In this document: positions 21,701 to 32,402 of the stretch, one piece after another
How positions within the stretch are numbered: the stretch's first letter is position 1
How the letters are laid out: every line of letters begins with the position of its first letter
Assembly (NCBI GenBank): GCA_021229015.1
Contig: CM037790.1
Location: 54,532,361-54,596,360 of the forward strand
Direction: 5' to 3'
Source of the DNA: Solen grandis
Lineage: Eukaryota > Mollusca > Bivalvia > Adapedonta > Solenidae
Length of the DNA: 64,000 bases
Made by a program: the position numbers and the translations under genes
Notes under the pieces: model-generated
Databases searched by the model: none
Seen by the model: the letters and a program-made list of their open reading frames with translations, nothing else
What the model was told of the DNA's origin: nothing

Positions 21701-23074
21701 CTTTGTCAGATCTATAGTGCCATGATAGACCACTTACTAAGGGATGCATTGAGGAGAAATGAGAACAGCACCACAAGAAAGCCCATGGATACAGTGCTTC
21801 CAACGTGCTTGGAAAGTAAACAATACTGCAAGATCCATAGACACTTGCTTTTTTCATTGGCAAAACTTGCGTATACAGCAACATTTAAAAGCGATACAGC
21901 ATACTCCCTAGTTTTTGACCATATGGATGCAGAAGTTGTTGGATTGAGTGAAGATGATGTCAAATTATGCTTAAAAGTAGGGTTACTTAGTCAGGAAATT
22001 TATGGAAATGATGAAGCTGATGATAAGAAAACGCTATCATTCCTTCATAAATCCTTTCAGGATTTCTTTGCAGCTGTTTATCTGGTCAATAATCCTGAAT
22101 CAGCTCAAATACCCGAAGCCTGTTATACCTTGGAAAAAATACAGGACATGGAATTTCTCTTTCTTTTCGTTAGTGGTATGGACTCTAAAGTCATGACCAC
22201 GATATCGCAACATCTTAAGCGCATTAAAGAGATAGATGGAAAAACTAACAGATTTTTTAGTGTACTGGACATGAAAGCATGGCGACCAATCAAGAACTTC
22301 ATGTTTAAGTGTGTGAAAGAAAGTGTTGATAGTGGCCAGGAGAGCTGTCCAGTTTTCCAATTCGAGAATGTTGTAATAGATATTGGTTTAGACTGGGAAT
22401 ATGAGAGGGTATATCAGCATTGGAAATGGCAGTGTTTACCTCATCTAATTTTGACTAATATTACCAACATTGAATACGTACGAATCAACTATTCAGGAAC
22501 TTATGCTTTTGAAGCACACTCTGAGTATTCAACATATCTACAACTTGTGTCAGATTGTTCGTTGGTGCATAATGTTAATCTGATGCTTGGAGAGAAACTG
22601 CCTTCAGAATTTGAGTCTCCTTTGCTTGAAGCAATTCTTGACAAGTGGTTACTAACAACACTGGGGTTACACAGGAAAGGATGTTTGCCGTTCTGCAGAT
22701 ATTTATGCAGTGACAGAGTGACTGCACTTGTGAAGATTGAAGTGACCAATATCAGCAATTTCAATCATGCAGATTATCAGAATGTTATGGTGGGGATAGG
22801 AAAAGCAACGCATCTGCAGAATCTCGAGTTGGCACGAATTAAATGCAAAGATCATGTCAGTATACATGGTCAGGAGTGCCATTGTTTACTAGACCTTTCC
22901 CAGTGTTCAAAGCTCCAGAAGATCATTCTGGATGATCTTTCGGTTGCCAGAGTAACAATTAACCCAGCGTCACTTACACATTGTGAGATCAATGGTTTAG
23001 TTTCACATCCTGATATCAATGGAGGTATATTCACAATGGTCTTCTCAATGATAAGAGATCCACCTCTTGATTAG
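9161..23074 (+). CDS. HEPN (DZIP3-type)-coiled coil-NACHT-LRR-like protein
   Basis: Four coding exons (9161-9727, 13809-13967, 16139-16436, 20854-23074) join in matching phases into about 1,080 residues. Residues 1 to about 240 resemble the HEPN domain of DZIP3/hRUL138-type proteins, with the HEPN R-x4-H motif as RNKLLH (about 194-199). Residues about 245-335 form a charged coiled coil. A NACHT NTPase follows, with Walker A GDAGHGKT (about 407-414), Walker B NLIILDGLDE (about 493-502) and TTRPW. The NLR-type helical motif FLHKSFQDFFAAVYL and a Leu-rich tail come next. Such proteins act as STAND ATPases, probably innate sensors; this is family inference. Anomaly: one base appears missing near 21441, which truncates the frame in this assembly. 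There is no signal peptide, so it is probably cytosolic. Confidence 0.85.
9752..9880. repeat. Tandem duplication of about 70 bp
   Basis: Two direct copies containing the palindrome CATGAATATTCATG and 'gtacaaatttatgacttc', 25 bases inside intron 1. Confidence 0.85.
9909..10660 (+). mobile_element. Family II dispersed element, copy a
   Basis: It opens with a CCCCCACAAATG...TTTGGGGGG hairpin followed by GTATATAGGAGTCA and a (GGTC)n run at about 9955-9975. It ends near GAATCACCTTCAGTGATAG at about 10633-10651. An internal segment around 'gttgatgaaacttcata' is repeated at about 10030 and 10150. The same start and end recur at 16670-17430. Confidence 0.6.
10992..11225. mobile_element. TTAA-flanked palindromic MITE, copy 1
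   Basis: The 234-bp element opens CCCTTCCCCTCATATAGACTC and ends in the inverted GAGTCCTCTATGAGGGAAAGGG. TTAA flanks it at 10988-10991 and 11226-11229. Inside, 11128-11182 is a perfect palindrome with 27-base arms around one central base. CCCTT termini with TTAA targets match the piggyBac superfamily pattern. Confidence 0.85.
11262..11420. repeat. TATC/TTTA-rich low-complexity tract
   Basis: Imperfect runs of TTTATCTC, TATCTCTA and TTTATT, almost purine-free apart from A. It lies between the two MITE copies, and the ORF across it is low-complexity. Confidence 0.85.
11563..11796. mobile_element. TTAA-flanked palindromic MITE, copy 2
   Basis: Same family and orientation as 10992-11225, also 234 bp. 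TTAA is intact on the right (11797-11800) and decayed to TTAC on the left. The central palindrome has lost symmetry in one arm (GTTACCTGCAGG instead of GTTACTCGCAGG). Confidence 0.85.
11801..12234 (+). other. Intron 1 sequence without features
   Basis: Nothing recognisable apart from short A and T runs. Confidence 0.4.
12235..13600 (+). mobile_element. Family I dispersed element, copy b
   Basis: Head AGCTCACATGAGCACAACGTGCTC, with the GAGCACAACGTGCTC hairpin at about 12243-12257. Tail CTCAGGTGAGCG, the GGGCCATCATGGCCC hairpin and CTCTTG. The core is a 165-bp direct repeat, about five units, with GATATTTGGTATGTAGCATC recurring at about 12681, 12846, 13011, 13176 and 13341. It lies inside intron 1. 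Confidence 0.85.
13809..13967 (+). CDS. HEPN-NACHT gene, exon 2
   Basis: 53 codons, phase 0 at both ends. The acceptor is TTGTTACAG and the donor CAG|GTCAGT. It encodes CRGARNKLLHG, containing the R-x4-H motif that defines the HEPN active site, and then an amphipathic helix to VAKLRQ. Confidence 0.9.
14038..14225 (-). mobile_element. SINE family S1 fragment, minus strand
   Basis: The body and B-box region (GGGATTTGAACCCACG on the plus strand) match 1880-2129. The tRNA-like head is cut off beyond 'ggtgaggggctgag'. Confidence 0.8.
14432..14642. mobile_element. MITE with TACTGTAAAATC ends
   Basis: An inverted repeat of about 20 bp: TACTGTAAAATCATTAATTT at the left and its imperfect complement ending GATTTTGCAGTA at the right. 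No protein is supported, and the 76-residue ORF inside is incidental. Confidence 0.7.
15050..15222 (-). mobile_element. tRNA-derived SINE (family S3), minus strand
   Basis: Read on the minus strand: GTGCCTGGATAGCATAGTGG (A-box region), B-box AGGTTCGAATCCTGG, and a body with GGTTTCCTCCCAC. It is related to 7981-8180. Confidence 0.75.
15362..15905 (+). mobile_element. Fragments of dispersed repeats
   Basis: 15362-15560 begins with a GCCCCCTT...AAGAGGGGC hairpin and continues with 'ggtcaaaggtcaaggtcaca'. 15693-15905 begins AGCTCACATGAGCACA, like family I, but lacks the tail. Both look truncated. Confidence 0.55.
16139..16436 (+). CDS. HEPN-NACHT gene, exon 3 (coiled coil)
   Basis: 99 codons plus one base. 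The acceptor is GATTTTAG and the donor is |GTAATT at 16437. The encoded peptide is rich in Glu, Lys, Gln and Arg with regular hydrophobic spacing and no Pro. It is a long coiled-coil helix linking HEPN to NACHT. Reading on past the donor gives only low-complexity Phe-rich sequence. Confidence 0.85.
16670..17430 (+). mobile_element. Family II dispersed element, copy b
   Basis: It opens near GGGGGTATATAGGAATCA and ends near GGTATTAATCACCTTCAGTG, as copy a does. It contains a duplicated segment of about 150 bp around 'aattttgtgtgtgcattgat' (about 16793 and 16949). Confidence 0.6.
17431..18008 (+). other. Intron 3 with degenerate 'tataagcaatcttgatcaaa' motifs
   Basis: Between about 17500 and 18400 a short motif resembling 'ataagcaatcttgatcaaa' recurs many times at irregular spacing, on both sides of the SINE at 18009. 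No gene was seen. Confidence 0.5.
18009..18325 (+). mobile_element. tRNA-derived SINE (family S2), full length
   Basis: The tRNA-like head has GTGGCCGAGTGGTTAGAGCG and a canonical B box GGGTTCGATCCCC. A body with CTCCCTTGCTTGGC and TATCTGTCTCAAGTAGACAT follows, and it ends in an (AAAC)n tail. Relatives are at 39330-39455, 47215-47510 and 51188-51445. Confidence 0.9.
18880..18970 (-). mobile_element. tRNA-like SINE head, minus strand
   Basis: The minus strand reads TTGGCTTAGTGGTTAGAGCA with B box GTTCGATCCTGG at normal tRNA spacing. There is mismatch in the acceptor-stem area and no typical terminator. It is probably a SINE fragment rather than a tRNA gene. Confidence 0.6.
19060..19346 (+). 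mobile_element. Family I element, 5' fragment (copy c)
   Basis: Begins AGCTCACCTGAGCACAACGT and follows copy b closely through 'aacaacatctcctcctaaa'. It stops where copy d begins at 19347, with no tail of its own. Confidence 0.8.
19347..20380 (+). mobile_element. Family I dispersed element, copy d
   Basis: Head AGCTCACCTGAGCACTTGTG, tail CTCAGGTGAGCG plus GGGCCATCTTGGCCC and CTCTTGTT. The core is about six direct repeats of roughly 142-146 bp, marked by 'cttgtgaacactctagaggc' and 'ggtcaggatgtttgtctaca'. They are unrelated to the 165-bp core of copy b. Confidence 0.9.
20381..20853 (+). other. End of intron 3
   Basis: AT-rich sequence with no feature. A T-rich tract leads into the acceptor TTTTCAG at 20853. 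Confidence 0.5.
20854..23074 (+). CDS. HEPN-NACHT gene, exon 4 (NACHT and C-terminal region)
   Basis: Begins in phase 1 and continues exon 3 as KNKLRSHLIANYK. It carries the whole NACHT: GDAGHGKTSLCK near 21050, NLIILDGLDEW near 21305, TTRPW near 21430. The frame then meets TAG at 21444. The next frame carries on smoothly as LEVLRLPSHEIDRYVHL through FLHKSFQDFFAAVYL (about 22045) to a Leu-rich C-terminus containing LLDLSQCSKLQKIILDDLS, and stops at 23072-23074. One extra A in the GGAATTAG run would rejoin the two frames without losing a residue. The break is therefore a one-base deletion, real or from sequencing. Confidence 0.85.
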
Positions 23075-24059
23075 ATTAAAGACAAGCTGCACTGGCACAT
23101 TCATCACATAACATATCAGGCTTTTTGTCTGGTGATTGGGATGGGAATTTATTACAATTTGGGTGGGGGGGGGGATGCGATCAACATTGCTTGAGTTTTC
23201 GGGGAATAAATATTTAGAGTAGCAATTTTGTGGAACACTGCCAGAGTTAAATGATAATTAAGAGGGGAAAGTGCCAATGAATGGCACCGTTAAAGAAAGA
23301 AATAAAAAGGCTATCAAAGACTATAAGTTTTCCTCTGTTGTTACCTTTGTCTGTACAGTTATAATTTTTGTGACAGGTAGGATTTTGAATGTTGTTCTTA
23401 TTTTTGCTATCTAGTCATGTTTCCTCAGAATAATTGTATTTTAACTGGTATGATACATTGAGTACCACAAAAGAAACGGTGCCAGTAGACACAGGGATGC
23501 ATACTTTGGCAGCTGTCTTTCAGGGACTTCTAGTTGAATAGCCTTTGACTTGGAATGCATACGTTAGCAACATTATGTGTAAAAGTGGACTAGAGGATAT
23601 TCATGATATAGATACTGCCAAATGTACTTCATCCATTTAAGATATTATGGATAGCATTGAGTTTGAGCTGAAAGCAGAAAATACGGGATATGTGAATTAC
23701 TGCGGCACTCTTAAACTGTAATATAAATACTATAAGTTTTGTTGATAAGACAAGAAGGCGTCTGCTAGTGTAGTCATTGCTTTCAATGATATTTAGTTCT
23801 AATTGTAGAAATTTATTGTTTTCGTGTATAAAGTTTGCTAATATAAACCCATGTCCTTAAGAAATGATGTGTGTGTATGTGTGTGTGCAGGACAGATAAG
23901 AGTGACAGAGTTCGGATCAGAAATGCAAAATGTATTTTGTAGAACTGTATTTTATCACCCTGAATTCGAATGTTTAACTATTGGCCATTTTGTACATAAT
24001 TAGAAATCAATATTATGTGTAACCTGTTGTCGATTTTTCATATTATTTGTTGTATCTTA

Positions 24060-24325
24060 ATATGCTTATGGAAATCATAATCGCGTCTTTATTTGCTAAT
24101 GGAAATCATAAAATATTGAATCTTTATTTGCTAATGGAAATCATAAAATATTGAATCTTATTTGCTAATGGAATCATAATTCTTTATTTCTATGGAAATC
24201 ATAAAATATTGGATCTTTATATGCTAATGGAAATCATAATTTTATCTTTATTTGCTATTGACAATCAAAATTTGCGAATGGAAGTCATATTTTTTGTTTA
24301 ATTCTAATGGAAATCATAATTATTC
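24060..24325. repeat. Minisatellite of about 35 bp
   Basis: Seven or eight degenerate units of TTTGCTAATGGAAATCATAA followed by 'aatattgaatctt', with several internal deletions. Confidence 0.85.
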
Positions 24326-24528
24326 AATATGAAGAATTCACTACTGATCAGCAAACTGATGCAAATGCACATAGTCTAGATAAAACAAATGCAGGTCGGG
24401 ACTAACCTTGCCATCATATCCAATGCTTCGTAATGAGCACTTGTCCATACAGGTACTGTGTATCGGTACAACATTACTCTCGAAATATTCTTTCTGTTCC
24501 AGATTTAACAGAATTAAAAATAAAACTT

Positions 24529-24532
24529 ATAT

Positions 24533-24567
<35 letters not shown>

Positions 24568-24569
24568 CG
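24529..24569. repeat. (TA)n microsatellite
   Basis: An alternating AT run interrupted by two TAC steps. Confidence 0.95.
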
Positions 24570-24670
24570 ATCGGTTTTCTGTTCTTGTTTTGTAATTCAT
24601 GCATGTTTATGTGTGTCTAATGATGCGTACGTGTATGAAGGTTTTAACTGCTCTTGTACATTGTCTCTGA

Positions 24671-24676
24671 AATAAA
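24671..24676 (+). promoter_or_regulatory. Candidate polyadenylation signal
   Basis: AATAAA followed by T-rich sequence. It would give the HEPN-NACHT transcript a 3' UTR of about 1.6 kb. Earlier hexamers are equally possible. Confidence 0.3.
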
Positions 24677-24699
24677 AGTTTACATCAATTTAATGAACA

Positions 24700-26575
24700 C
24701 TTCACTTCACAAAACCAAAGATGTATGTTGTAGTCTGAGAACCTTAAATATTAAAACAATGGACTAATTCACTTGAGGTTATTTGAAAACAGCGTATTAT
24801 GCAACCACAAAGTCTGAAATAAGTATACATTTACTGAAATTAGGATTGTTTATGACCCTGCAAAGCGAAAAATGGTGAGGGGCATTAAGAGTTCATCCGG
24901 TTGTTAGTGCGTGCATACGTGCTTGGAGTTTTTGAATGACTGAGTGGATTTAACTCCTAGTATTTAGCTTATCAGTTTATGATAACAATACAGGTGAAGC
25001 TCGAATTTAATTACTATCCACTTGATATCACCGGAATTATTACCCTTTGTTGACATATTCTGACGCCATTGTTTCGTTTCTAATCAATACCTGTGAAAGC
25101 CTCATTGGAATCAATTTATATTTGGCGTATAAGAAATAGATATCAAAATAGAGTCCAAGTTCTATTTTCGTTACTTTCTACAAACTGTTAAAGGAATTAT
25201 GATCCTTTCTTGAGACATTCTAGGGTTAAATATCAGTTTTTGCTTAAATTCCAAAGGGCTTGATATCTAAATACTTTTTGGCTTGTAAGTGTATTACAAT
25301 AAAATAACAGGATAAGTTTTGTTTAAGATTACAATCCAATTAATCTTGATTGAGGTACGACCCTTTTTAATAACAACAACAGAAAAACTCTATAGTGTCT
25401 CTTCAATAAGTAGTGTTGATACCAGTGTAATAAATCGAGACAGCGGCGACACATTTCTAGTTCCAAGATAATGTGTGTATTTTTTAAAACTTTAAATATG
25501 TCAATATTTAGGAAATATATCAGTTTCTGTGTTAAGCTCTTCATGCCACATGGTAAATTAATCTTAAATACGTTTAAGCTAATATTGGTTGGATGTCCAA
25601 TATACATACTGATAATGTATATATATTCTTCCATTTGCTTGTACTACATACCTTTATCATGAAATACTTAATTACATGAGGCTAATCCTCAATATTGAAA
25701 AAAATAGAAGAAAAGTTTTGAAAAATATATGTAACTTTAAAAACGATATAAAGCTTTTTGTTCAATCGTTTTTTCCTTTTATTATATATAACAATATGCT
25801 TAAACAACTATGGCCGTATAATTATTATTATTATTTTCTTATACTGACTACGTTACATATAACTTATTGGCCAAAATACTTCATTACTTCCTGTCACGCG
25901 TGTGTAGTCTATATGCATTTTGTGTTTAACTCAAACAGTTGTGTAAAATGTATTTAATGCAACCTGATTTGAATGAAAATATGTGTGATTTACTTTTTTG
26001 TTGATAATGTATAAGTAATACACACATCAGATCGTTGTTTGGAACTATTTACTTGGTGTAAGATAAAAAGTAGTCTGAGCCGTTCTTAGTCCGGCCATTC
26101 GGGGTTTTGTTCTGTTGTTACAATCGCATTGGTTCATTTAATAACATTTTCATGAACTCGTTTAGTAAAAAATGATATGAAATTACAAACTCATATCAGA
26201 GTTTATATTTATTTCGTCGGTATGGCAAGTTCTTCCAAAAAATAATGATATGAATGGAAATTCTCCTTGCATAAAAAATAAGAGCATTCCAGATTAAGTT
26301 TTTATTTCAGATATGTACAAAAGATGAGAAAAACTGTTAAAGCAGATACATAAAGTATTAACATGAAAAAAAAAACACAAAAAAAAAACACATTATAGTG
26401 ATAATATACTCAACAAAAGTTCGAGTCAATAAATTTTGATTTTATTTTGAAAAAGCTAATATATGAAAACTCCCCCTGCTTCGTCCTTACTAAAGATAAC
26501 AAATTCCATGTATGTGTGACTAGAATGGTGTGGAAGATGACATTTGTTGGTTGTCTCCATTTGTATAGGCGAATT
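24700..26575. other. AT-rich intergenic sequence
   Basis: 24858-25260 resembles bivalve dispersed-repeat sequence (GGGGCATTAAGAGTTCATCC) but has no clear ends. The rest has only short low-complexity ORFs. Confidence 0.4.
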
Positions 26576-26579
26576 ACGT

Positions 26580-26885
26580 AAGCCTTAAGCTGCTGCTACA
26601 AGTAAACTGCTGCATAGAAACAACATTCTTGTTCTTCAATGGTGTTCAGATTCTCATAACTTGAACTCCATTGAACACTTGTGGGATTTACTTTGGCGAA
26701 GAGTCGAGGGTTTGAGACCTGTGCTTCTAAGAGGCTAGTTTCTCTTTTGTGTACACAGAATTTCAGAGGGGCGTATCAGACCGTATATTATGTCCATGTT
26801 TTCCAGTTTAAGAACCAGTTATTATTATCGCACGGGAGGGTACACGAGATACGCAGAAACCTGCTGTTGTTACTTTTCCAGTAGG
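26580..26885 (+). pseudogene. Tc1-like transposase C-terminal relic
   Basis: Broken frames give KLLHRNNILVLQW, then SHNLNSIEHLWDLLWRRVEG, then GGYTRY near 26840. This matches the order of the last catalytic block and C-terminus of Tc1-family transposases (DLNPIEHLWD and GGxTRY). Stops and frameshifts intervene. No terminal repeats were found, so only the tail of the gene survives. Confidence 0.75.
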
Positions 26886-28640
26886 AATTTGTAATGTTTG
26901 ATTTATTCCATATCATTGAATAGTATTTTTTTTGCCTTATATATGTAAACAATTAAATAGATGATAAAATTATATCCAGATGTTAGCAAGATATACCCCA
27001 GAATTATAGTTGTGGATTTAGGACTTTTGCTGAGTACATTATGCAATATTTCTTGTGATTATTTGCGCTAGAAAAATAGCAAATATCTGATGCTCGGTTA
27101 TACCAACCGTTTTACAAAACCACCATGTATATAAAAAAATATTTCAGCGTTCGTTTTGTTTGCTTTTTTTTTAGCGGAAAGATTTTTCTAACATTTTACA
27201 CATTTTACGTTAAACTATTATCAAAAGATATATGAATAAGAAACATTGGGTCAATGTGCTCGATTAAGAGACTACTTTTAGACTTTTACACAACTGTTTG
27301 CTGAAATTTGTTGAAAAAGAATCGTTGCATCAAAATTAGAACATTTCATTTCTTAATACTTAAGGAGCATGCCAAAAAAATAGTTTCAAACGTATATTTT
27401 ATATAGGTAACTGGTGAAAAATACTTTCAAACATGCAATAATAATAATAATAATATAAAAGGAATAAAAAAGCAAATATACAATCTCTATCGTACCAGGA
27501 CCTAAATATATACAAAAATGAAATGTTACATATTTTTCTTTAATAGAAAACAATTCAACGCAGAAATATACTTATTTTCTTTCAGATTCAATCCACTGTT
27601 ATTAAGACTTCCTGATAATGTTAAAAATATATATACCTCCCCATTTTCTATTGTGTGATTATGTGTGTGCGTTTTTTTTTATCTAAAAATGTTCTTTTTG
27701 AAATTTGAGCTAAATTTGCATAAAAAACATGACTTTGGGCACTCAAAATTTGGCAAATATACTTTTGATAGTTTCTTTAACACATGAATCTTAAAATTAG
27801 GTTTTCGTTTAACATTATGCATAAAATAAATTAGAATTAAAAAGTATACCAAATTAAAAATCATCGGTAACCCCGCTTACACCCCTTAAAATATACTATA
27901 GTACTGTACAATAATTCAATTTGATACCATCAATTGAAAATTTATTTTAGTGGGTGTTGAGGTTTTTGAAAAAAAAGTTGTTTTTGTTTAAAGATACAGA
28001 CATTAAGTGATTTGAAAATCTGCTTAGACTTAATTAGATAGCTTAACTCTGTTGTTAGACCAAAAGGTGAAGAAAACAAATTCATTCCAGGTTTACTCAA
28101 TGATATTTGGCAATGTATTTACGGAGCCACCTTTTCTTTCTTTCTTTTTTGCTGTATACAAAATATATACATTTACATTATTCTTTATATCTAGAGCGAG
28201 CTGACAACAGTTAAGACCACAAATGTTACCAAATTAACATTACATATGCACACTGTGCATTACAGTAAACAAGCTTTTCATTATTTATAAACATTACTTC
28301 TAAAATGTGATCAATGCAGACAATTGAATGGATGCTAACTTGTAGGGGGAAAAAAGGGTATACTTACATAGTTTATAAAAATATATGATAAACTATTTAC
28401 ATAATTGTGAACAATAATTAAATCATAACTTAAACGCTAAGTCTTTTGCCAAAGACCATGTCATTAAGATTTTAAACTTTATTCCAGGTCCAATCAAGCA
28501 ATTTAAGATATCTCGATGTAATGTCCTAGCCGAAATAATCTTAATTTACATTTATTTTTACATAATTGTATCATCTGATTTACAAAAATCTTGGTCCCCA
28601 GATACTGATGAACTAGTGAAAACGTAAACAACTGATTTCT
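26886..28640. other. AT-rich intergenic sequence
   Basis: A short (TAA)n run lies at about 27438-27455. No gene or defined repeat was seen. Confidence 0.45.
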
Positions 28641-28649
28641 CTTTTTTAG

Positions 28650-30345
28650 AAAAACATGATCCATTACGCACCAAGACTAAGGCCCGGATGTGCCTGGTAC
28701 ACGGATGAGTTACACGAAGCCAAACAATCGTCGTAAGCTAGAGTTTAAATGGAGTCAATCAAAACTTCATATAGATCATCAGATATACCGGGAACAATGT
28801 GCTCTAGTAAATAAGCTACTTGAAAAAGCCAAAATCACCTATTATGTAGACAATATAACATCTTCAGGAATCAGAAAAACATTTTCCAAGTTCACTAATC
28901 ATCTTCTTGCGACAAGAGAAGTGATTTTACCTTCTACTATATCATCTCAATTATTAGTTCAGGAATATTTTTTTTATAAACAAATTGAGCACATTAGAAG
29001 TGATATAAAAACACAGATTCCAACAGCGACCACCTGCAAAACTCTAGAACTATCTCAGCCACCTTTAAATTCCAATATGATTGTCTGAGCAAGGGATCAA
29101 GTGTATCATCAGAAATCTCTAAACAAATCATGCGAACTCGATCCAATAACCACATGGTTGTTGAAATAGTGTATTGAGGAATTATTACAAATACTGAATA
29201 AAATCATTGGAACCGGCTTATGTTCCTAATGTGTTTATATGTTAACCATAAGAGGATTACTAAAAAAAATCTGGCGTTGATCAAAATGAACTAAAAAACT
29301 ATATATACCAGTATCAAATTTACCAGTCATATTCAAAGTTATAAAAAAAGCAGCAGACTTAAAGATAGAATGTCATTTATCACTGAACAACCTGCATGAA
29401 CCACACCAATCTGCCTATAGGACGTTCCATTCTACAGAAACCGCATTAATTAAATTTCAAAATGCCATTATGCAATCCTTAGACCAAAATATTATTGCTA
29501 TTCTTGTTCTACTTGACATTTCAGCTGTTTTCGATACCATTGACCATAGTACCCTCTTAAATCATCTTAAATAATAGATTTGTATCAAGGGAAAGCCACT
29601 GAAATGGATGAATTCTTATTTAAGTGATCGGTACCAGATTGTGTGTTTTGATAGTTATTCGTTCGAGGCAGTTTTAATGAATTACAGTGTGCCCCAGAGA
29701 TCTGTTGCGGCCGAAAAACTATATTATGTATACTAAGCCTGTTGGTGCTATTTGTAGAAATCACGGTCTACTTCACCATTTTTACTCAGACGATTCCCAA
29801 CTATACATTGCCTTCAAACCTAATGATGAAGTCCATGTGACGGAAGCTGTACAACGTGTCGACGGCTGTCTAACAAATAAATTTTCATGGATGCCTCAAA
29901 ACATGCTTAAGCTCAACACCGATAAGATTGGATTAATTTTCTTTTGTACATTGTTTGTACATCTCAGATACAACCTGCTAGTGTTATTAGGAATCTCGGA
30001 GCTTGACTCTAGAATGGACATGGAAAATCACGTTAACTCAGTGAGTCGATCTTGTTTTGCGCAACTTCGACGGATAGGCCACATAAGGCAGTAACCTACC
30101 ATTGACGCAACAAAATCTCTCGTGAATAGCTTACATCTCGATGGGACTACTGTAATTCACTATTATATGGATTACCAAAAACAACGCTTAACAAGCTACA
30201 GACTGCAAAACACTGCAGCTAGAATTATTCTAGTACAGTGTTGGTTCCGTCGTATGTTTTTTTTTAGACAGTTGGAAAACACTTTAGAACGCATATGTAT
30301 ATATGAAAAGAGTGCTACAGAAATGTGGTATAATAATTAATAATA
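28650..30345 (+). pseudogene. Dead CR1/L2-like LINE (ORF2 fragment)
   Basis: Frames shift repeatedly but keep the order of a LINE ORF2: a linker with RKLEFKWSQSK (28735-28780), then HQSAYRTFHSTETALIKFQN near 29410, LVLLDISAVFDTIDH near 29505, GKPLKWMNSYLSDRYQ near 29590 and YSDDSQLY (catalytic D-D box) near 29785. Multiple stops and frameshifts inactivate it. The 3' end is a (TAA)n tail at 30325-30350, typical of these clades. No endonuclease domain was seen upstream. Confidence 0.85.
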
Positions 30346-32204
30346 AATAATAATAATGATAATTTATTTTTATAATTTTACATATTACTAATATGACACA
30401 CAAACTTTATATTTATATTTTTAACTTCGAAGATCACATCTCGCTTAATATCATCTGGATGTGTAAGTATTTTTTAATGCTTTTTGTGAATATCTGATTT
30501 TCATCGCATGTTCACATTATTTTATTGCGTTAAAATGATGTAACGTGACGTAAGAATACACACAATGATGTCATTTTTTTTCTTTTCTGGATCAGTGAGG
30601 GAAAATAGGTATTTGCTAAATGAAGAAATTAAAATCTAATTCATTTCCATTTAAAAATCAGTGCTCATGTATTTTTTCTTGTTTTATATGTCACTACTGT
30701 GTCATGATTGTTCATGATATAGTTGTTTGAATTTTACTTCAAAATACAATTTCTTCTGTACCCATTAAGCAAATTAAACAGTGTGATCGCGCAAGTAAGA
30801 AATTGTGGGTCGGAAATATGAAAAGTATGTATCTTTTTAGTCATAGCAGCTTAATCAGTACTCGTACTTTAGATACGAGCATGTTAACGACGTCTTTTAC
30901 GGTTTTCTCTTTTTGTCTTGTATATACATCAACATGCTCGGCTTTAAAGTCCAACTATTTCATTTTAATTAAATTGAAATAGAAAAAAAAAAAAAAGACA
31001 TAGTTCAATGTCTGATGTTATTGAAACAAGTAAAAGATAAATTCTACACCATGGACTATGATTATAAAATCACGTTTATATAACAAAAAATCTCTATAGC
31101 AAAAACAACATATAGGCAAACAAAATTGAAATGGAAAAATAAACTGCTATATATTTGATAGTTGGATATAACAAAGCAATTCATTCCTCTATACCTTCAC
31201 AAACTATACCTAGTTATTACAGGCTTAATTTATGTACATGCTTCAAACTATTACATTAATAATTTTGAGACAAACATTAAGTAAATTAACTTTTCATGTT
31301 ACCATATTTACATAATATTTTTGTCATTGAGTGTCGGTTTCACTGATATCGGAAAAACATCAACGCATTTAAATTTTAGGAGTAGTTGATTGAGATAATA
31401 AGTGAATGATAATGTATATAAACAATCATAATAATGCTATTTTTTATCAAAGTATTTTGTTCTTTTGTGATTTACAATTTAACGCAACATGGGAAATGCT
31501 ATATCAAACTAGAAATCTCCGATATTAAAATTGTGAACAAAGTCTCTACTTCTCAAATGGAAAATGTTCGTTGTCCGATATCCAGACAATGACCTGATGG
31601 AATCATTTCGCACAAAATGGACGAGGTCCAACCATTTACCAACAGTAATTGTCATAACTCAAAGTATTAAACTTTCGGGATGAAATTTGAGTATTCACTG
31701 GATTCAAATGTCTGCAAATAAGCAGACACACAGAGATGGCAAAACACATACTGTTCCTGAAATATTAAATTTACATACATTATTGAACGTTAGAATTGTA
31801 AACTATATTTTGGTATAGATTGGTAGACTAATGTAATGAATATCAATTTTGAGACAAATATATTAAACACAGGATAACCCACACAGTTTTGCAACTTATT
31901 TCCATTGGTGACTTTAAGTAAATGGATCAAAACCAACAACATATTGGCTGTAAATTTAAATAAGAAAGATAGACAACTCATTCACTTTTGTTTACAAGTT
32001 AATTTCATGAATGTCGACAGAAACAACTTATTTTATATTGAGAAAAGTTAAGCATAAAAAAGGCAAATAAAGCTGCTTTTCAAAGAAAATAATGAACTAT
32101 ATAAACCCATCATTATTTACATTACTTTTCTCAAGTGACATCCTTATTTGGAATTACTTAATTCAATGTTTCCTTTTTTCATGTGAAAATAATCATTGAA
32201 ATCA
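30346..32204. other. AT-rich sequence downstream of the phosphatase gene
   Basis: The last exon of the receptor phosphatase should lie here or further down, since the D2 domain is incomplete at 32403. I could not identify it. The rest is low-complexity AT-rich sequence with A runs (30980-30996). Confidence 0.4.
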
Positions 32205-32402
32205 GTTTACCTTATTTGGTATTAATTACAAATGTGTGTTTTACCTTACATTGTTTTATACCTTACTTTGTTTGAATATAATTTAACATTGTTAACCTTA
32301 TTCGGATATAACAATCAACGCAGATTACCCTAATTCGAATAAAAGTAGAATTCAAAGCAGTTTACCTGTCGGAGTATGACATAAGAATTAATTTCGGTTT
32401 AC
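32205..32402. repeat. Degenerate tandem motif repeating a splice-donor region
   Basis: A motif close to GTTTACCTTATTCGGTAT recurs about five times (near 32207, 32243, 32295, 32320 and 32365) beside the real one at 32397-32414. There it forms the end and donor of the last phosphatase exon found. On the minus strand several copies read as AATAAG|GTAAAC-like donor sites. Confidence 0.6.

Larger units (their letters stand above)
23075..24690 (+). other. Probable 3' UTR of the HEPN-NACHT gene
   Basis: No ORF was seen. It contains G-runs near 23160 and several AATAAA hexamers (about 23205 and 23300, and 24671). No downstream exon of the gene was seen, so part or all of this may be the 3' UTR. The exact end is unknown. 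Confidence 0.4.

Noticed and set aside
25676..25957. 93-codon ORF
   Set aside because: AT-rich with Ile/Tyr/Lys bias, no motif, and no splice context linking it to a gene.
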